NCBI GenBank assembly: GCA_900770385.1
Contig: CAAGKK010000037.1
Span: forward strand, 1-64,000
Direction of reading: 5' to 3'
From: Clostridia bacterium
Lineage (GTDB): Bacteria > Bacillota > Clostridia > TANB77 > CAG-508
DNA length: 64,000 nucleotides
The translations under genes and the position numbers were made by a program. Under the pieces are notes generated by a model. That model searched no databases. It worked only from the letters and a program-made list of their open reading frames with translations, and was not told the DNA's origin. Positions 24,064-33,091 of the stretch are shown here, one piece after another (position 1 is the first letter of the stretch; the number at the start of each line of letters is the position of its first letter).

Positions 24064-24801
24064 ATGAGAAATATTAAACTAACAATAGAATATGATGGAA
24101 AAGACTTTAATGGTTGGCAAAAACAACCTACGCAATTAAATATACAGGGTGAAATAGAAAGAGCAATAAACCTTATAACAGGAGAAAATGTAGAATTAAT
24201 TGCATCTGGTAGAACTGATGCAGGAGTACATGCTTTAAAACAAATAGCAAATTTTAAAACAAATTCGAATATACCTATAAGAAAAATACCTATAGCTATT
24301 AATACTAAACTAAAAAGAAGCATTAGAATTATTAATGCAGAAGAAGTAGATGAGCAATTTCATAGTAGATATCATTGTAAAAGAAAAACATATGAGTATA
24401 CAATAAATAATTCTGAAAATGGAACAGCAATATTTAGAAATTATCAGTACAACTTTCCAGAAAAATTAGATGAAGAAAGTATGAATAAGGCTATTAAATA
24501 CTTTATAGGAGAACATGATTTTAGTGCTTTTAAAGCAAGTGGAACTAGTTCAAAAAGCGCAGTTAGAACAATATATAGCGGAGAAGTAATAAGAAATTGT
24601 GATATTATAAAAATAAAAATTACTGGAAATGGATTTTTATACAACATGGTAAGGATAATTGCTGGAACATTAGTAGAAGTAGGACTAGGCAAAATAAAAC
24701 CAGAATACATAAAAGAAATAATAAAGTCAAAAGACAGAACAAAAGCAGGAAAAACACTACCACCACAAGGGTTATGCTTACTAGCTGTAGAATACATTTA
24801 A
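24064..24801 (+). CDS. truA: tRNA pseudouridine(38-40) synthase TruA
   Basis: The 245-residue protein begins NIKLTIEYDGKDFNGWQKQP and has the catalytic Asp52 in SGRTDAGVHAL, RKTYEYTI, the ISKSAVRTI-type segment SSKSAVRTIYSGEV and GNGFLYNMVRIIAGTLVEVG. All TruA signatures are complete and the length is normal. Cotranscribed with cdaA. Confidence 0.97.
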   Translation: MRNIKLTIEYDGKDFNGWQKQPTQLNIQGEIERAINLITGENVELIASGRTDAGVHALKQIANFKTNSNIPIRKIPIAINTKLKRSIRIINAEEVDEQFHSRYHCKRKTYEYTINNSENGTAIFRNYQYNFPEKLDEESMNKAIKYFIGEHDFSAFKASGTSSKSAVRTIYSGEVIRNCDIIKIKITGNGFLYNMVRIIAGTLVEVGLGKIKPEYIKEIIKSKDRTKAGKTLPPQGLCLLAVEYI

Positions 24802-24827
24802 AAAGCATAAAAAAATAATAATATATA

Positions 24828-24856
24828 TTGATTTTAAATATAAAAAATTGTATAAT
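24828..24856 (+). promoter_or_regulatory. Promoter of the phosphodiester glycosidase gene
   Basis: TTGATT, a 17-base spacer and TATAAT lie 34 bases before ATG 24891. The TTG of the -35 box opens the longer ORF in this frame; it cannot be the start if this promoter is used. Confidence 0.8.
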
Positions 24857-24890
24857 TTCAATATTGAAAATAAGAAAAATGGAGAAGCAA

Positions 24891-25940
24891 ATGAGTAAAA
24901 AAGAAAAAATAAAAGGACCAATGAAAAAATGGAAGAAAAATTTGATAACAGTTATTGTTATACTAATAGTACTTGGAATGAGTTCAGGCTTATTCTTACT
25001 ATATGGACCATATGGAGGATTTAGGGAATGGCTAATTACAACAGCAATGACAACTTTAAATCATCAATATTTTGCAACATGGTTTTATGATGACAAAACT
25101 ATACAAGATGTTTTATCTAATAATGCTGTAATAGAATCAGGCGAAGATACAAATACATCAGAAGTAGAATTAGTAAGTTATGATAAAAAAGTTACATATG
25201 CAAATGAATATGAAGAAGCTATATTAAAAAAAGATGAAGGAAATGACTTATATAAAGTTATACCAATAAAAGGTAAAGGATATTCAGGAAATTTAATAGC
25301 TGTTTATGATCCATCTAAAATATCAGTATGTGTTACAAAACACTTAGGAACAAAAGGACAATATTTAGTTGATATGGCAACAGATAATAATGCGGTTATT
25401 GCAATAAATGGAGGAGGATTTGTAGATCCTAACTATAACAGCTTAGGTGGAATACCACAAGGAACAGTTATTAAAAATGGAAAAATTATTACTAACAGAA
25501 CTTATAAAAAAACTGGCGGAATTATAGGCTTTACAAAAGATAATAAATTAATATTAGCAAGAATGACAGCAAACGAAGCAATAAAAAATGGTGTTAGAGA
25601 TGCTGTAACATTTGGACCATTTCTAATAGTAAATGGAAAACCATCATTCATAAAAGGAAATGGCGGCTGGGGAGAAGCTCCAAGAACAGCTATAGGACAA
25701 AGAAAAGATGGTATAGTTTTATTCTTAGTAATAGATGGAAGAATGGTTGGAAGACCAGGAGCAGACATGGTAGACTTAACTGAAATAATGCAAAATTATG
25801 GAGCTTATAATGCTGCAAACCTAGATGGTGGAACATCATGTGGTTTAGTTGTAAATGGAAAATTAATAAATGATCCTGTAAATGGAAATGGAAAACACAA
25901 AACAAGAATGATTGCAACAGGATTTATTGTAAAAAAATAA
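24891..25940 (+). CDS. Phosphodiester glycosidase family (NAGPA-like) membrane-anchored protein
   Basis: GGAG precedes ATG 24891. The 349-residue protein has a basic N-terminus, one membrane segment (about residues 15-40) and an outside domain of the NAGPA type: ATDNNAVIAINGGGFVDPNYNSLGG, then TFGPFLIVNGKP, GEAPRTAIGQRKDGIVLFLVIDGR and the terminal NLDGGTSCGLVVNGKLINDP. In characterised relatives this domain removes GlcNAc-1-phosphate from glycans; in Gram-positives a cell-wall polysaccharide substrate is likely but inferred. Monocistronic. Confidence 0.88.
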   Translation: MSKKEKIKGPMKKWKKNLITVIVILIVLGMSSGLFLLYGPYGGFREWLITTAMTTLNHQYFATWFYDDKTIQDVLSNNAVIESGEDTNTSEVELVSYDKKVTYANEYEEAILKKDEGNDLYKVIPIKGKGYSGNLIAVYDPSKISVCVTKHLGTKGQYLVDMATDNNAVIAINGGGFVDPNYNSLGGIPQGTVIKNGKIITNRTYKKTGGIIGFTKDNKLILARMTANEAIKNGVRDAVTFGPFLIVNGKPSFIKGNGGWGEAPRTAIGQRKDGIVLFLVIDGRMVGRPGADMVDLTEIMQNYGAYNAANLDGGTSCGLVVNGKLINDPVNGNGKHKTRMIATGFIVKK

Positions 25941-25950
25941 ATTTATATAA

Positions 25951-25988
25951 AAAGCACACAGAATTTATTATTCTGTGTGCTTTTTTTT
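25951..25988 (+). terminator. Terminator of the glycosidase gene
   Basis: AAAGCACACAGAAT pairs perfectly with ATTCTGTGTGCTTT around TTATT and is followed by TTTTT. Confidence 0.92.
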
Positions 25989-26021
25989 ATAAGAAAAAAA
26001 TAAAAAAAATTAAAAAAACTA

Positions 26022-26050
26022 TTGCATAATATAAAAAGTTATATTAAAAT
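26022..26050 (+). promoter_or_regulatory. mraZ promoter
   Basis: TTGCAT, a 17-base spacer and TAAAAT. The MraZ operator follows within 10 bases. Confidence 0.65.
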
Positions 26051-26059
26051 ATACATGAA

Positions 26060-26095
26060 GTGGTAGAAAGTGGTTTAAAGTGTCACAAAAGTGAA
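26060..26095 (+). promoter_or_regulatory. MraZ operator repeats
   Basis: GTGGT, GTGGT, GTGTC and AGTGA lie in a 10-base period with A-rich spacers (AGAAA, TTAAA, ACAAA). MraZ represses its own operon by binding short G-rich direct repeats with 10-base spacing between promoter and gene, which is exactly this layout. Confidence 0.75.
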
Positions 26096-26111
26096 AAGAG
26101 GTGAAACCAAA

Positions 26112-26543
26112 TTGTTTATAGGTGAATACGAACATAGTGTTGATGCTAAAGGCAGAGTAATAATGCCAGCAAAGCTTAGAGAAGACATCGGTGAGAAGTT
26201 CATTGTAACAAAAGGACTTGACGGATGTTTATTTGCGTATTCAAAAACAGAATGGTTAAATTTCGAAGAAAAGCTAAAAACTTTACCACTAACGAATAAA
26301 AATGCTAGAGATTTTGTTAGATTTTTCTTATCTGGCGCTGTAGAATGCGAAATAGATAAACAAGGAAGATTTTTATTACCAAATAACTTAAGAACTTATG
26401 CCAAACTAGAAAAAGAAATAAATATAATTGGTGTAGGAACAAGAATTGAAATTTGGAATAGAGAAAATTGGAAAAATTACAGTAGTAGTGAGAATATTTC
26501 AGCAGATGAAATAGCAGAAAATATGACAATGCTTGGTATATAA
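26112..26543 (+). CDS. mraZ: Transcriptional regulator MraZ
   Basis: A TTG start at 26112 gives MFIGEYEHSVDAKGRVIMPAKL and exactly 143 residues, the family's usual length; an AGAGGTGA ribosome site lies 7 bases before it. The GTG at 26091 overlaps the last operator repeat and would add seven unusual residues. Both AbrB-like halves are present (DAKGRVIMPAKLRE; ECEIDKQGRFLLPNNLR). MraZ is a ring-shaped repressor of the division and cell-wall cluster it heads. Confidence 0.95.
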   Translation: MFIGEYEHSVDAKGRVIMPAKLREDIGEKFIVTKGLDGCLFAYSKTEWLNFEEKLKTLPLTNKNARDFVRFFLSGAVECEIDKQGRFLLPNNLRTYAKLEKEINIIGVGTRIEIWNRENWKNYSSSENISADEIAENMTMLGI

Positions 26544-26722
26544 CTTGCAAAAGTTTATATAAAATACAAAAGATTAAATAAGAAACAAATGAAAAATAAA
26601 AGGTTCTGCCTTTTGCAAGATACAAAAGATAAAGCATACAAAAGAAAAAATTTACAAATGAATTGTAAAAAACAAAAGATTTGTAAGTGCAAAAGAAAAA
26701 AACAATTATAAACAAAAGCCTA

Positions 26723-26745
26723 AAGGCGGGCCAAAGGTCCGCCTA
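26723..26745. repeat. GC-rich palindrome in the mraZ-rsmH gap
   Basis: AGGCGGGCC pairs with GGTCCGCCT around AAA. An A-run, not a T-run, follows, so it is a poor terminator for this operon. The 229-base gap is otherwise filled by AT-rich sequence with ACAAAAGA-like motifs and an inverted pair CTTGCAAAAG / CTTTTGCAAG. No gene seen. Confidence 0.55.
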
Positions 26746-26772
26746 AAAAAATCAAATAGGAAGGATGTTTAA

Positions 26773-27702
26773 ATGGAATTTAAACATATACCTGTACTTT
26801 TAAATGAATGTATAAATGGATTAGAAATTAAACCAGATGGAATATATGTAGATGGTACATTAGGTGGTGCAGGTCATAGTAGCGAAATCGTAAAACACTT
26901 ATCTACAAAAGGGACTTTAATAGGTATAGATAGAGATGAAGAAGCATTAAAAGCAGCTAGTGAAAAACTAAAAGAATATAAAAATGTAAAATACATTTAT
27001 GGTAATCATGATAATATAAAAGAAATACTAGAACAATTAAAAATAGACAAAGTAGATGGTATACTTTTAGATTTGGGAGTTTCGTCATATCAGCTAGATG
27101 AAAAAAATAGAGGCTTTAGTTATATGGCAGATGCAAAGTTAGATATGAGGATGGATAAAACAACAGGTATAACAGCAGAAGAAATAGTAAATACATATTC
27201 GGAAGATATTTTATCTAAAATAATTTTTGAATATGGAGAAGAAAGATTTGCAAAAAAAATTGCTAATAATATATGTAAATATAGAAAAGAAAAAAGAATA
27301 GAAACAACTAAAGAATTATCAAAAATAATAGAAAACTCTATTCCAAAATCAATGCAAAATAATGGACATCCAGCAAAAAGAACATTTCAAGCAATACGAA
27401 TAGAAGTAAACAACGAAATAGAGCCATTATATAAAACAATATTAGATTGCATAGATGTTTTAAAATCACATGGTAGGCTTTGTGTAATTACATTTCACTC
27501 ATTAGAAGATAGAGCAGTTAAAAATGCTTATACAGAAGCAAATGGAAAATGCATATGTCCACCAGGATTACCATACTGCGTATGTGGAGCAAAAAAACTA
27601 GGAAAAATAATCAATAAAAAGCCAATAGTAGCAAATGATTTAGAAGCAAAAGAAAATTCTAGATCAAGAAGCGCAAAGTTGAGAATATTTGAAAAGATAT
27701 AA
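26773..27702 (+). CDS. rsmH: 16S rRNA (cytosine-N4) methyltransferase RsmH
   Basis: It methylates C1402 of 16S rRNA using SAM. The 309-residue protein starts FKHIPVLLNECINGL and has the SAM loop VDGTLGGAGHSSEI, LLDLGVSSYQLDEKNRGFSY, RTFQAIRIEVNNEI and the terminal SLEDRAVKN. AGGAAGG precedes the ATG. Length and motifs are complete; position after mraZ is standard. Confidence 0.97.
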   Translation: MEFKHIPVLLNECINGLEIKPDGIYVDGTLGGAGHSSEIVKHLSTKGTLIGIDRDEEALKAASEKLKEYKNVKYIYGNHDNIKEILEQLKIDKVDGILLDLGVSSYQLDEKNRGFSYMADAKLDMRMDKTTGITAEEIVNTYSEDILSKIIFEYGEERFAKKIANNICKYRKEKRIETTKELSKIIENSIPKSMQNNGHPAKRTFQAIRIEVNNEIEPLYKTILDCIDVLKSHGRLCVITFHSLEDRAVKNAYTEANGKCICPPGLPYCVCGAKKLGKIINKKPIVANDLEAKENSRSRSAKLRIFEKI

Positions 27703-27716
27703 GGAGGTGAAAACTT

Positions 27717-28241
27717 ATGGCAGGATACAATAGAAATAGGTATCAATATGAAACAAGTCCAAGAAAATTAGAACCAGAATATAGACCTATTCAAAAAAAA
27801 TATCCGAAAAAAAGTACTGCAGCAAAGAAAAGTAATATATCAACTAAAAAAAGCATAAATACACAGACAAAAACAATAAAAGCACAATATAAGGCAATAC
27901 TTTATGTTGTAGTAGCTTTTGCAATATTATTTGCCATAAGTTATAGAAATACGGTTATATCTGAAAAATATAGTCATATTAAAGAAGTAAAAAGCGATCT
28001 AGCAACAATAGAAAAAGAAAATGAACAAATGGAAGTAAGCATAGAAAGTAAAACAAATTTAGGAACAATAGAAAAAGAAGCAAAAGAAAAATTAGGCATG
28101 AAAAAATTAGATGATAATCAGGCAATATATGTAAATTTAGATAAAAAAGATTATGTAGAATCAATGACAGATGAAATTGTTAAAAATAATAATCAAAATA
28201 TATTCCAAAAAATTATTGCTAAAATTCAAAATATATTTTAA
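27717..28241 (+). CDS. ftsL: FtsL-like cell division protein
   Basis: AAGGAGGTG precedes the ATG by 6 bases. The 174-residue protein has a basic, Lys/Ser/Thr-rich cytoplasmic N-terminus (about 58 residues), one membrane segment (AILYVVVAFAILFAISY), and an extracytoplasmic coiled coil (IKEVKSDLATIEKENEQMEV) ending AKEKLGMKKLDDNQAIYVNLDKKDYV, the septum-initiator pattern. FtsL and DivIC are similar; position between rsmH and the PBP gene favours FtsL. Confidence 0.88.
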   Translation: MAGYNRNRYQYETSPRKLEPEYRPIQKKYPKKSTAAKKSNISTKKSINTQTKTIKAQYKAILYVVVAFAILFAISYRNTVISEKYSHIKEVKSDLATIEKENEQMEVSIESKTNLGTIEKEAKEKLGMKKLDDNQAIYVNLDKKDYVESMTDEIVKNNNQNIFQKIIAKIQNIF

Positions 28242-28274
28242 TTAGAAAAGAACTATAAATTAAACAATAAATAA

Positions 28275-28304
28275 AAAAGAATTAGGAAACTAATTCTTTT
28301 TTTT
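28275..28304 (+). terminator. Terminator after ftsL
   Basis: AAAAGAATTAG pairs perfectly with CTAATTCTTTT around GAAA, followed by TTTT. It splits the cluster into mraZ-rsmH-ftsL and the PBP gene. Confidence 0.88.
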
Positions 28305-28355
28305 ATATAGAGATAATAAAATTAATAATAATATATTTGTTAAAGGAATGATAAA

Positions 28356-30341
28356 ATGAAAGAGATTAGCAGAAAAAAAAGAATGAGAAATGGTTTGCTT
28401 TTTTCAATAATAGTATTATTTGCTTTAATTTTTAGAGTTGGTTGGATACAATTTGTAAATGGAGGTGAATTGCAAACTTTAGCCTATGAACAACAAACAT
28501 TAGATAGAAAAATTAATCCTAAAAGAGGAACAATATATGATAGAAACAAAAATAAATTAGCTGTTAGTAGTACAGTGTACACAATAACAATAACTCCTAC
28601 TAATATTGAAGAAGAAAATAAAGAAAAAGTAGCAAAAGAAATTAGTGATATATTTAATTTAGACTATGAAACTATATTAAAAAAAGTTAAAAAAAGAAGT
28701 TCTATAGAAACAGTTGCTAAAAAACAAGACAAAGAATTGGTAGATAAACTTAGTAAATGGATGATAGAAAATAAAATTGAAAAAGGTATTAATATAGATG
28801 AAGATACTAAAAGATTTTATCCATACAATAATTTAGCATCTCATATAGTTGGTTTTTGTGGAAGCGATAATCAAGGGCTAGGAGGAATAGAAGCAAAGTA
28901 CGATGAAATTTTACAGGGAAAAAAGGGGAGAATAACTAAGGTAAAAGATGCATCTGGAGGAGAAGTTGATGGAACATTGGAAAAATATACAAATGCAATA
29001 GATGGAAATGATGTTATAACAACAGTAGATATGACTATACAATCAATTGTTGAGAAATATTTAGAAGATGCGTGTATAGATAATAAATGTACTGATGGTG
29101 GTAATATTATAGTTGCAAATCCAACAACAGGTGATATTTTAGCAATGGCTACTTATCCAAGCTATAATTTGAATTCACCATATGAAATAAATAATGAAAA
29201 ATTGAAAAATGTATGGGATACATTATCAAATAAAGAAAGATCTGAAGCTTTACAGGGAATGTGGAGAAATAAAGCAATAGCAGACACATATGAACCAGGG
29301 TCAACATTTAAACTAGTAACAACATCTGCAGCACTAGAAGAAGGAATAACAACAACAGATAAAAGTGGAGAGTTTTGTTGTACAGGAAGTATAAACATTG
29401 CAGGAACAAGAATAAAATGCTGGAGATACTATAGACCACATGGTAGTGAGAGCTTAAGACAGGCACTTATGAATTCATGCAATCCAGTATTCATAGGATT
29501 AGGACAAAAAATTGGAGTTGATACTTATTATACTTATTTAGAAAAGTTTGGTTTTCTAAATAAAACTGGAATAGATTTACCAGGAGAAGCAAAAGGAATA
29601 TTCTTAGATAAATCTAAAGTTGGTCCAGTAGAATTAGCTACTATTTCGTTTGGCCAAAGGTTTGAGGTAACGCCTATACAAATGATTTCTATGGTATCTA
29701 CTATAGCAAATGGTGGTAATAGAATGAAATTGAGGTTAGTAAAAAAAATTATTGATTCACAAACAGGAGAGGAAAAAGAAATAGAACCACAAAGCACAGG
29801 GCAAGTAATATCTAAAGAAACAGCAAATAATGTATTAAGTATGATGGGATCAGTAGTTGGAGAAGGAACAGGAAAAAATGCACAAGTAGTGGGATATCAA
29901 GTTGGTGGAAAAACAGGAACATCAGAAGATGGAGTTAATACTAATAAATATGTAACATCATTTATAGGTGTTGCCCCGATATCTGATCCCAAAGTCACAA
30001 TATTGGTTACACTATATAATCCAACAGGTGAAGGGGGACACCAAGGAGGTGCTGTAGGAGCACCAGTAGCTGGAAAAGTATTAAATGAAGTTTTACCATA
30101 CTTAGAATTAAAGCAAGACAACGAAAAAACTAAACAGAATGTAGAAAATGTAACTGTTCCAGATATAACTTATAAAACTGTAAAAGAAGCAGAGAAGATT
30201 TTAAAAGAGAAAAACTTAAAAATAAAATTAGATAAAGAAATAGCAAGTAACGAAAAAGAAAAAGTTATTATTAAAGAACAAAGTCCGAGTGCAGGAATTA
30301 GTATAAACGCTGAAAGTACAGTAATGGCAAAAATTCAGTAA
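28356..30341 (+). CDS. Class B penicillin-binding protein with one PASTA domain (FtsI/SpoVD type)
   Basis: A transpeptidase that cross-links septal or spore-cortex peptidoglycan. The 661-residue protein has an N-terminal membrane anchor (about residues 10-30), the dimerisation domain (NPKRGTIYDRN), the catalytic domain with STFK (nucleophile Ser316), SCN (Ser374) and KTGT (Lys519), and one C-terminal PASTA domain (VTVPDITYKTVKEAEKILKE...). This layout matches SpoVD of Bacillus, but only one such gene is in the cluster. Whether it serves division, sporulation or both cannot be decided here. Confidence 0.92.
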   Translation: MKEISRKKRMRNGLLFSIIVLFALIFRVGWIQFVNGGELQTLAYEQQTLDRKINPKRGTIYDRNKNKLAVSSTVYTITITPTNIEEENKEKVAKEISDIFNLDYETILKKVKKRSSIETVAKKQDKELVDKLSKWMIENKIEKGINIDEDTKRFYPYNNLASHIVGFCGSDNQGLGGIEAKYDEILQGKKGRITKVKDASGGEVDGTLEKYTNAIDGNDVITTVDMTIQSIVEKYLEDACIDNKCTDGGNIIVANPTTGDILAMATYPSYNLNSPYEINNEKLKNVWDTLSNKERSEALQGMWRNKAIADTYEPGSTFKLVTTSAALEEGITTTDKSGEFCCTGSINIAGTRIKCWRYYRPHGSESLRQALMNSCNPVFIGLGQKIGVDTYYTYLEKFGFLNKTGIDLPGEAKGIFLDKSKVGPVELATISFGQRFEVTPIQMISMVSTIANGGNRMKLRLVKKIIDSQTGEEKEIEPQSTGQVISKETANNVLSMMGSVVGEGTGKNAQVVGYQVGGKTGTSEDGVNTNKYVTSFIGVAPISDPKVTILVTLYNPTGEGGHQGGAVGAPVAGKVLNEVLPYLELKQDNEKTKQNVENVTVPDITYKTVKEAEKILKEKNLKIKLDKEIASNEKEKVIIKEQSPSAGISINAESTVMAKIQ

Positions 30342-30386
30342 GTTATAAGCTAAGATATTAAATTCAAAACAAATACTGTACAAATA

Positions 30387-30414
30387 TTGAATTTAATTAT
30401 ATAATACATATAAT
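30387..30414 (+). promoter_or_regulatory. Promoter upstream of murE
   Basis: TTGAAT, a 16-base spacer and TATAAT lie about 22 bases before murE. An inverted repeat (TTAAATTCAA with TTGAATTTAA) overlaps the -35 box and could also end the PBP transcript. Confidence 0.55.
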
Positions 30415-30436
30415 TAAAAAGAAAGGAAGATTGGTT

Positions 30437-31936
30437 ATGGAATTAAAAAAAGTCCTAGCTAACATAGAAGGCTTAAAAGCCAAGGGAAGTCTAAAATTAG
30501 AGGTCTCTAGTATTGAATGTGATTATAGAGAAGTAAAAGAAGGAAGTATGTTTGTAGCGATTAAAGGCTACGAAGTTGATGGGCATACATTTATAAATAA
30601 GGCAATAGAAAAAGGCGCAAAAGTAATAATTTTTGAAGAGGGTTCAAACTATAAAGAATTTATTTCAAACAAAGATGTTACATTTATTATGGCACCAAAT
30701 ACAAGATTAGCATTAGCATTATGCTCTTGTAATTTTTATGATAATCCATCTAAAAAGATGAAAATAATAGGTATAACTGGTACAAAAGGAAAAACAACAA
30801 CCAGCTTTATGTTAAAATCTATATTAGAGAAACAAGGTAAAAAAGTAGGTTTAATAGGAACAATAGCTGTTTATATAGGAGATAAATTAGTTAAAAATTC
30901 TGATAGAACAACTCCAGAAAGTAATAAATTACAAAAAATATTAGCAAAAATGTATGAATTAGGTATAGAGATTGTTATTATGGAGGTCTCTTCACAAAGT
31001 TTAAAATTAGATAGAGTTGCAGGAATAGATTTTTATGCTGGAATATTTACAAATTTATCAGAAGAACACATAAGCAAAAATGAGCATAAAGATATGCAAG
31101 AATATTTTGAATCAAAAATGAGATTATTTAATAATTGTGAATATGCATTTGTAAATGCAGATAGTATTTATACAGAAAAAGTTCTAAAAAGTATCTCTGT
31201 AGAAAATGTGCAGACATATGGAATCGATAACTATTGTAATTTATTAGCAAAAGATGTAACAGTTACAAATACATATGTGGACTTTAGAGCAAAAATAAAA
31301 GACAAAAATGAAAGAATAAAGGTTTCTATACCAGGAAGATTTAGTGTATACAACGCACTTGCAGCAATTAGTGTAGCAAGAATTTTTGGAGTAACAGTAG
31401 AACAAATTAAAGAAGCTCTAGAAAATGTAAGAGTACCAGGTAGAAGTGAACTTGTAGAAAATAAAGAAGAATTAAAAATAATGATAGATTATGCTCATAC
31501 ACCAGAGAGTTTAAAAAGTATTTTGCAAACTGTAAAAACATATACAATTGGAAGAGTTATTTGCGTTTTTGGATGTGGTGGAGATAGAGATAAAAACAAA
31601 AGACCACTAATGGGTGAAATATCAGGAAAACTTGCAGATTACACTATTATAACATCAGATAACCCAAGAACAGAAAATCCAGATGAAATAGTATTAGAAA
31701 TAGAAAATGGAATAAAGAAAACAAAAGGAAAATATGAATGTATTTTAGATAGAAGAGAAGCAATGAAAAAAGCAATAAGTATGGCAAACAAAAAAGATAT
31801 TGTTGTTTTAGCTGGAAAAGGGCATGAGGTATATCAAGAAATAGGTAAAGAAAAATATCCATTTGATGAAAGAATAATTATAAAAGAAATATTATCTGAA
31901 CTAGAAAATGAACCTAAAAAAAAGAAAAAGAAATAA
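30437..31936 (+). CDS. murE: UDP-MurNAc-tripeptide synthetase MurE
   Basis: AAAGGA is 9 bases before ATG 30437, better than the TTG at 30431. The 499-residue ligase has SSIECDYREVKEGSMFVAIKG, the ATP loop GITGTKGKTTTSFML, EVSSQSLKLDRV, IMIDYAHTPESL and CGGDRDKNKRPLMGEI. The amino-acid motif is DNPR (about residues 408-411, then TENP), which marks enzymes adding meso-diaminopimelate rather than lysine, so the peptidoglycan is expected to be meso-DAP type. Confidence 0.96.
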   Translation: MELKKVLANIEGLKAKGSLKLEVSSIECDYREVKEGSMFVAIKGYEVDGHTFINKAIEKGAKVIIFEEGSNYKEFISNKDVTFIMAPNTRLALALCSCNFYDNPSKKMKIIGITGTKGKTTTSFMLKSILEKQGKKVGLIGTIAVYIGDKLVKNSDRTTPESNKLQKILAKMYELGIEIVIMEVSSQSLKLDRVAGIDFYAGIFTNLSEEHISKNEHKDMQEYFESKMRLFNNCEYAFVNADSIYTEKVLKSISVENVQTYGIDNYCNLLAKDVTVTNTYVDFRAKIKDKNERIKVSIPGRFSVYNALAAISVARIFGVTVEQIKEALENVRVPGRSELVENKEELKIMIDYAHTPESLKSILQTVKTYTIGRVICVFGCGGDRDKNKRPLMGEISGKLADYTIITSDNPRTENPDEIVLEIENGIKKTKGKYECILDRREAMKKAISMANKKDIVVLAGKGHEVYQEIGKEKYPFDERIIIKEILSELENEPKKKKKK

Positions 31937-31990
31937 AAAAAATAAAACTTCAGATGTCAATAAAAAAACGAAAATGCACTTCAAAGAAAA

Positions 31991-32088
31991 AAATTTCGGA
32001 TGACGATGAGCGAACGAAAATGCACTTCAGAGGAAAGATTTGGCAGACGGAATTTTGAAAAAATTTCGGATGACGATGAGCGAACGAA
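31991..32088 (+). repeat. 28-bp direct repeats between murE and mraY
   Basis: Two identical 28-base copies, at 31991-32018 and 32061-32088, start AAATTTCGGATGACG and end GAGCGAACGAA, with a period of 70 bases. A second motif (AACGAAAATGCACTTCA) also appears twice (near 31968 and 32013). They are richer in G and C than the flanks and non-coding. Possibly a small tandem or mobile repeat. Confidence 0.7.
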
Positions 32089-32107
32089 GTGAGCGAAAGG
32101 AAAAAAT

Positions 32108-33079
32108 ATGAATTACCAAGTAAAAGTATTATTATTATCATTTGGTATAGGAATAATAATATCACTTATAATATTACCAATATTAAAACGATTAAAAGTA
32201 GGTCAAATAGAAAGAGAAGATGGACCACAAAGCCATTTAAAAAAACAAGGAACTCCAACTATGGGAGGAATTATTACAATTATTTCTATTATTATAATGA
32301 CAACAATAATTTGTATTGGATACATAGGAAATCAAACAGATCTTATATTTAAATTACTTCCACTAGTATTAGTTTCAATAGGATTTGGATTAGTAGGATT
32401 TGTAGATGATTTTAAAAAATTAGTTTTAAAAAACACAGAAGGATTAAAACCATCTTATAAAATGTTAGGATTGTTAATTATATCAGTTACATTTGTTGTG
32501 TTTTTATATAAAAAAGTAGGAACTCAAACATTAATACCAATTGTAAAACAATATATAAATTTACCAGTATGGGTATATATACCATTTGCAATATTTGTAA
32601 TGCTTGGAACAACAAATGCTGTTAATCTTACAGATGGAATAGATGGGTTAGCAACTAGTGTAACTACTATAATTATTGCAACATTAACAATTATAGGAAT
32701 TATATTAGATGTAAAAGAAGTTGTTTTATTAGGAAGTATGGTATGTGGAGCAAACCTAGCCTTTTTAATATTTAACATGTATCCAGCAAAAGTATTTATG
32801 GGAGATACAGGTTCTTTATTGCTAGGTGGAGTTATTGTATCAATGGCTTTATACTTAAAAATGCCTTTGATATTAATTGTAATTTCATTAGTACCAGTTT
32901 TAGAAACTTTATCTGTTATGATACAAGTAGTATACTTTAAAAAAACAGGAAAAAGAATATTCAAAATGGCACCATTACATCACCACTTTGAACTTTCTGG
33001 ATGGAACGAAAATAAAGTTGTTTCAGTATTTAGTATAGTAACTCTATTATTATGTGTTATAGGGTTAAAAATAATTTAA
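32108..33079 (+). CDS. mraY: Phospho-MurNAc-pentapeptide transferase MraY
   Basis: It makes lipid I at the membrane. The 323-residue protein has about ten membrane segments and the family signatures EDGPQSHLKKQGTPTMGGI, GFVDDFKKL, NAVNLTDGIDGLA, MGDTGSLLLGG and KMAPLHHHFE. All catalytic Asp residues and the HHH motif are present. It follows murE after the repeat-bearing gap and runs into ftsW with 12 bases between. Confidence 0.97.
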   Translation: MNYQVKVLLLSFGIGIIISLIILPILKRLKVGQIEREDGPQSHLKKQGTPTMGGIITIISIIIMTTIICIGYIGNQTDLIFKLLPLVLVSIGFGLVGFVDDFKKLVLKNTEGLKPSYKMLGLLIISVTFVVFLYKKVGTQTLIPIVKQYINLPVWVYIPFAIFVMLGTTNAVNLTDGIDGLATSVTTIIIATLTIIGIILDVKEVVLLGSMVCGANLAFLIFNMYPAKVFMGDTGSLLLGGVIVSMALYLKMPLILIVISLVPVLETLSVMIQVVYFKKTGKRIFKMAPLHHHFELSGWNENKVVSVFSIVTLLLCVIGLKII

Positions 33080-33091
33080 TGAGGAGATAAA

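Noticed and set aside
24828..24890. Upstream extension of the glycosidase gene from a TTG at 24828
   Set aside because: That TTG is part of the -35 box of a near-consensus promoter; the transcript starts later, and ATG 24891 has its own ribosome site.
26723..26745. GC-rich palindrome before rsmH as a terminator
   Set aside because: It is followed by A bases rather than T bases on the plus strand, and rsmH needs the upstream transcript.
32089..32352. Overlapping plus-strand ORF at the start of mraY
   Set aside because: It is Asn/Tyr-rich sequence in the wrong frame of a clear mraY gene.
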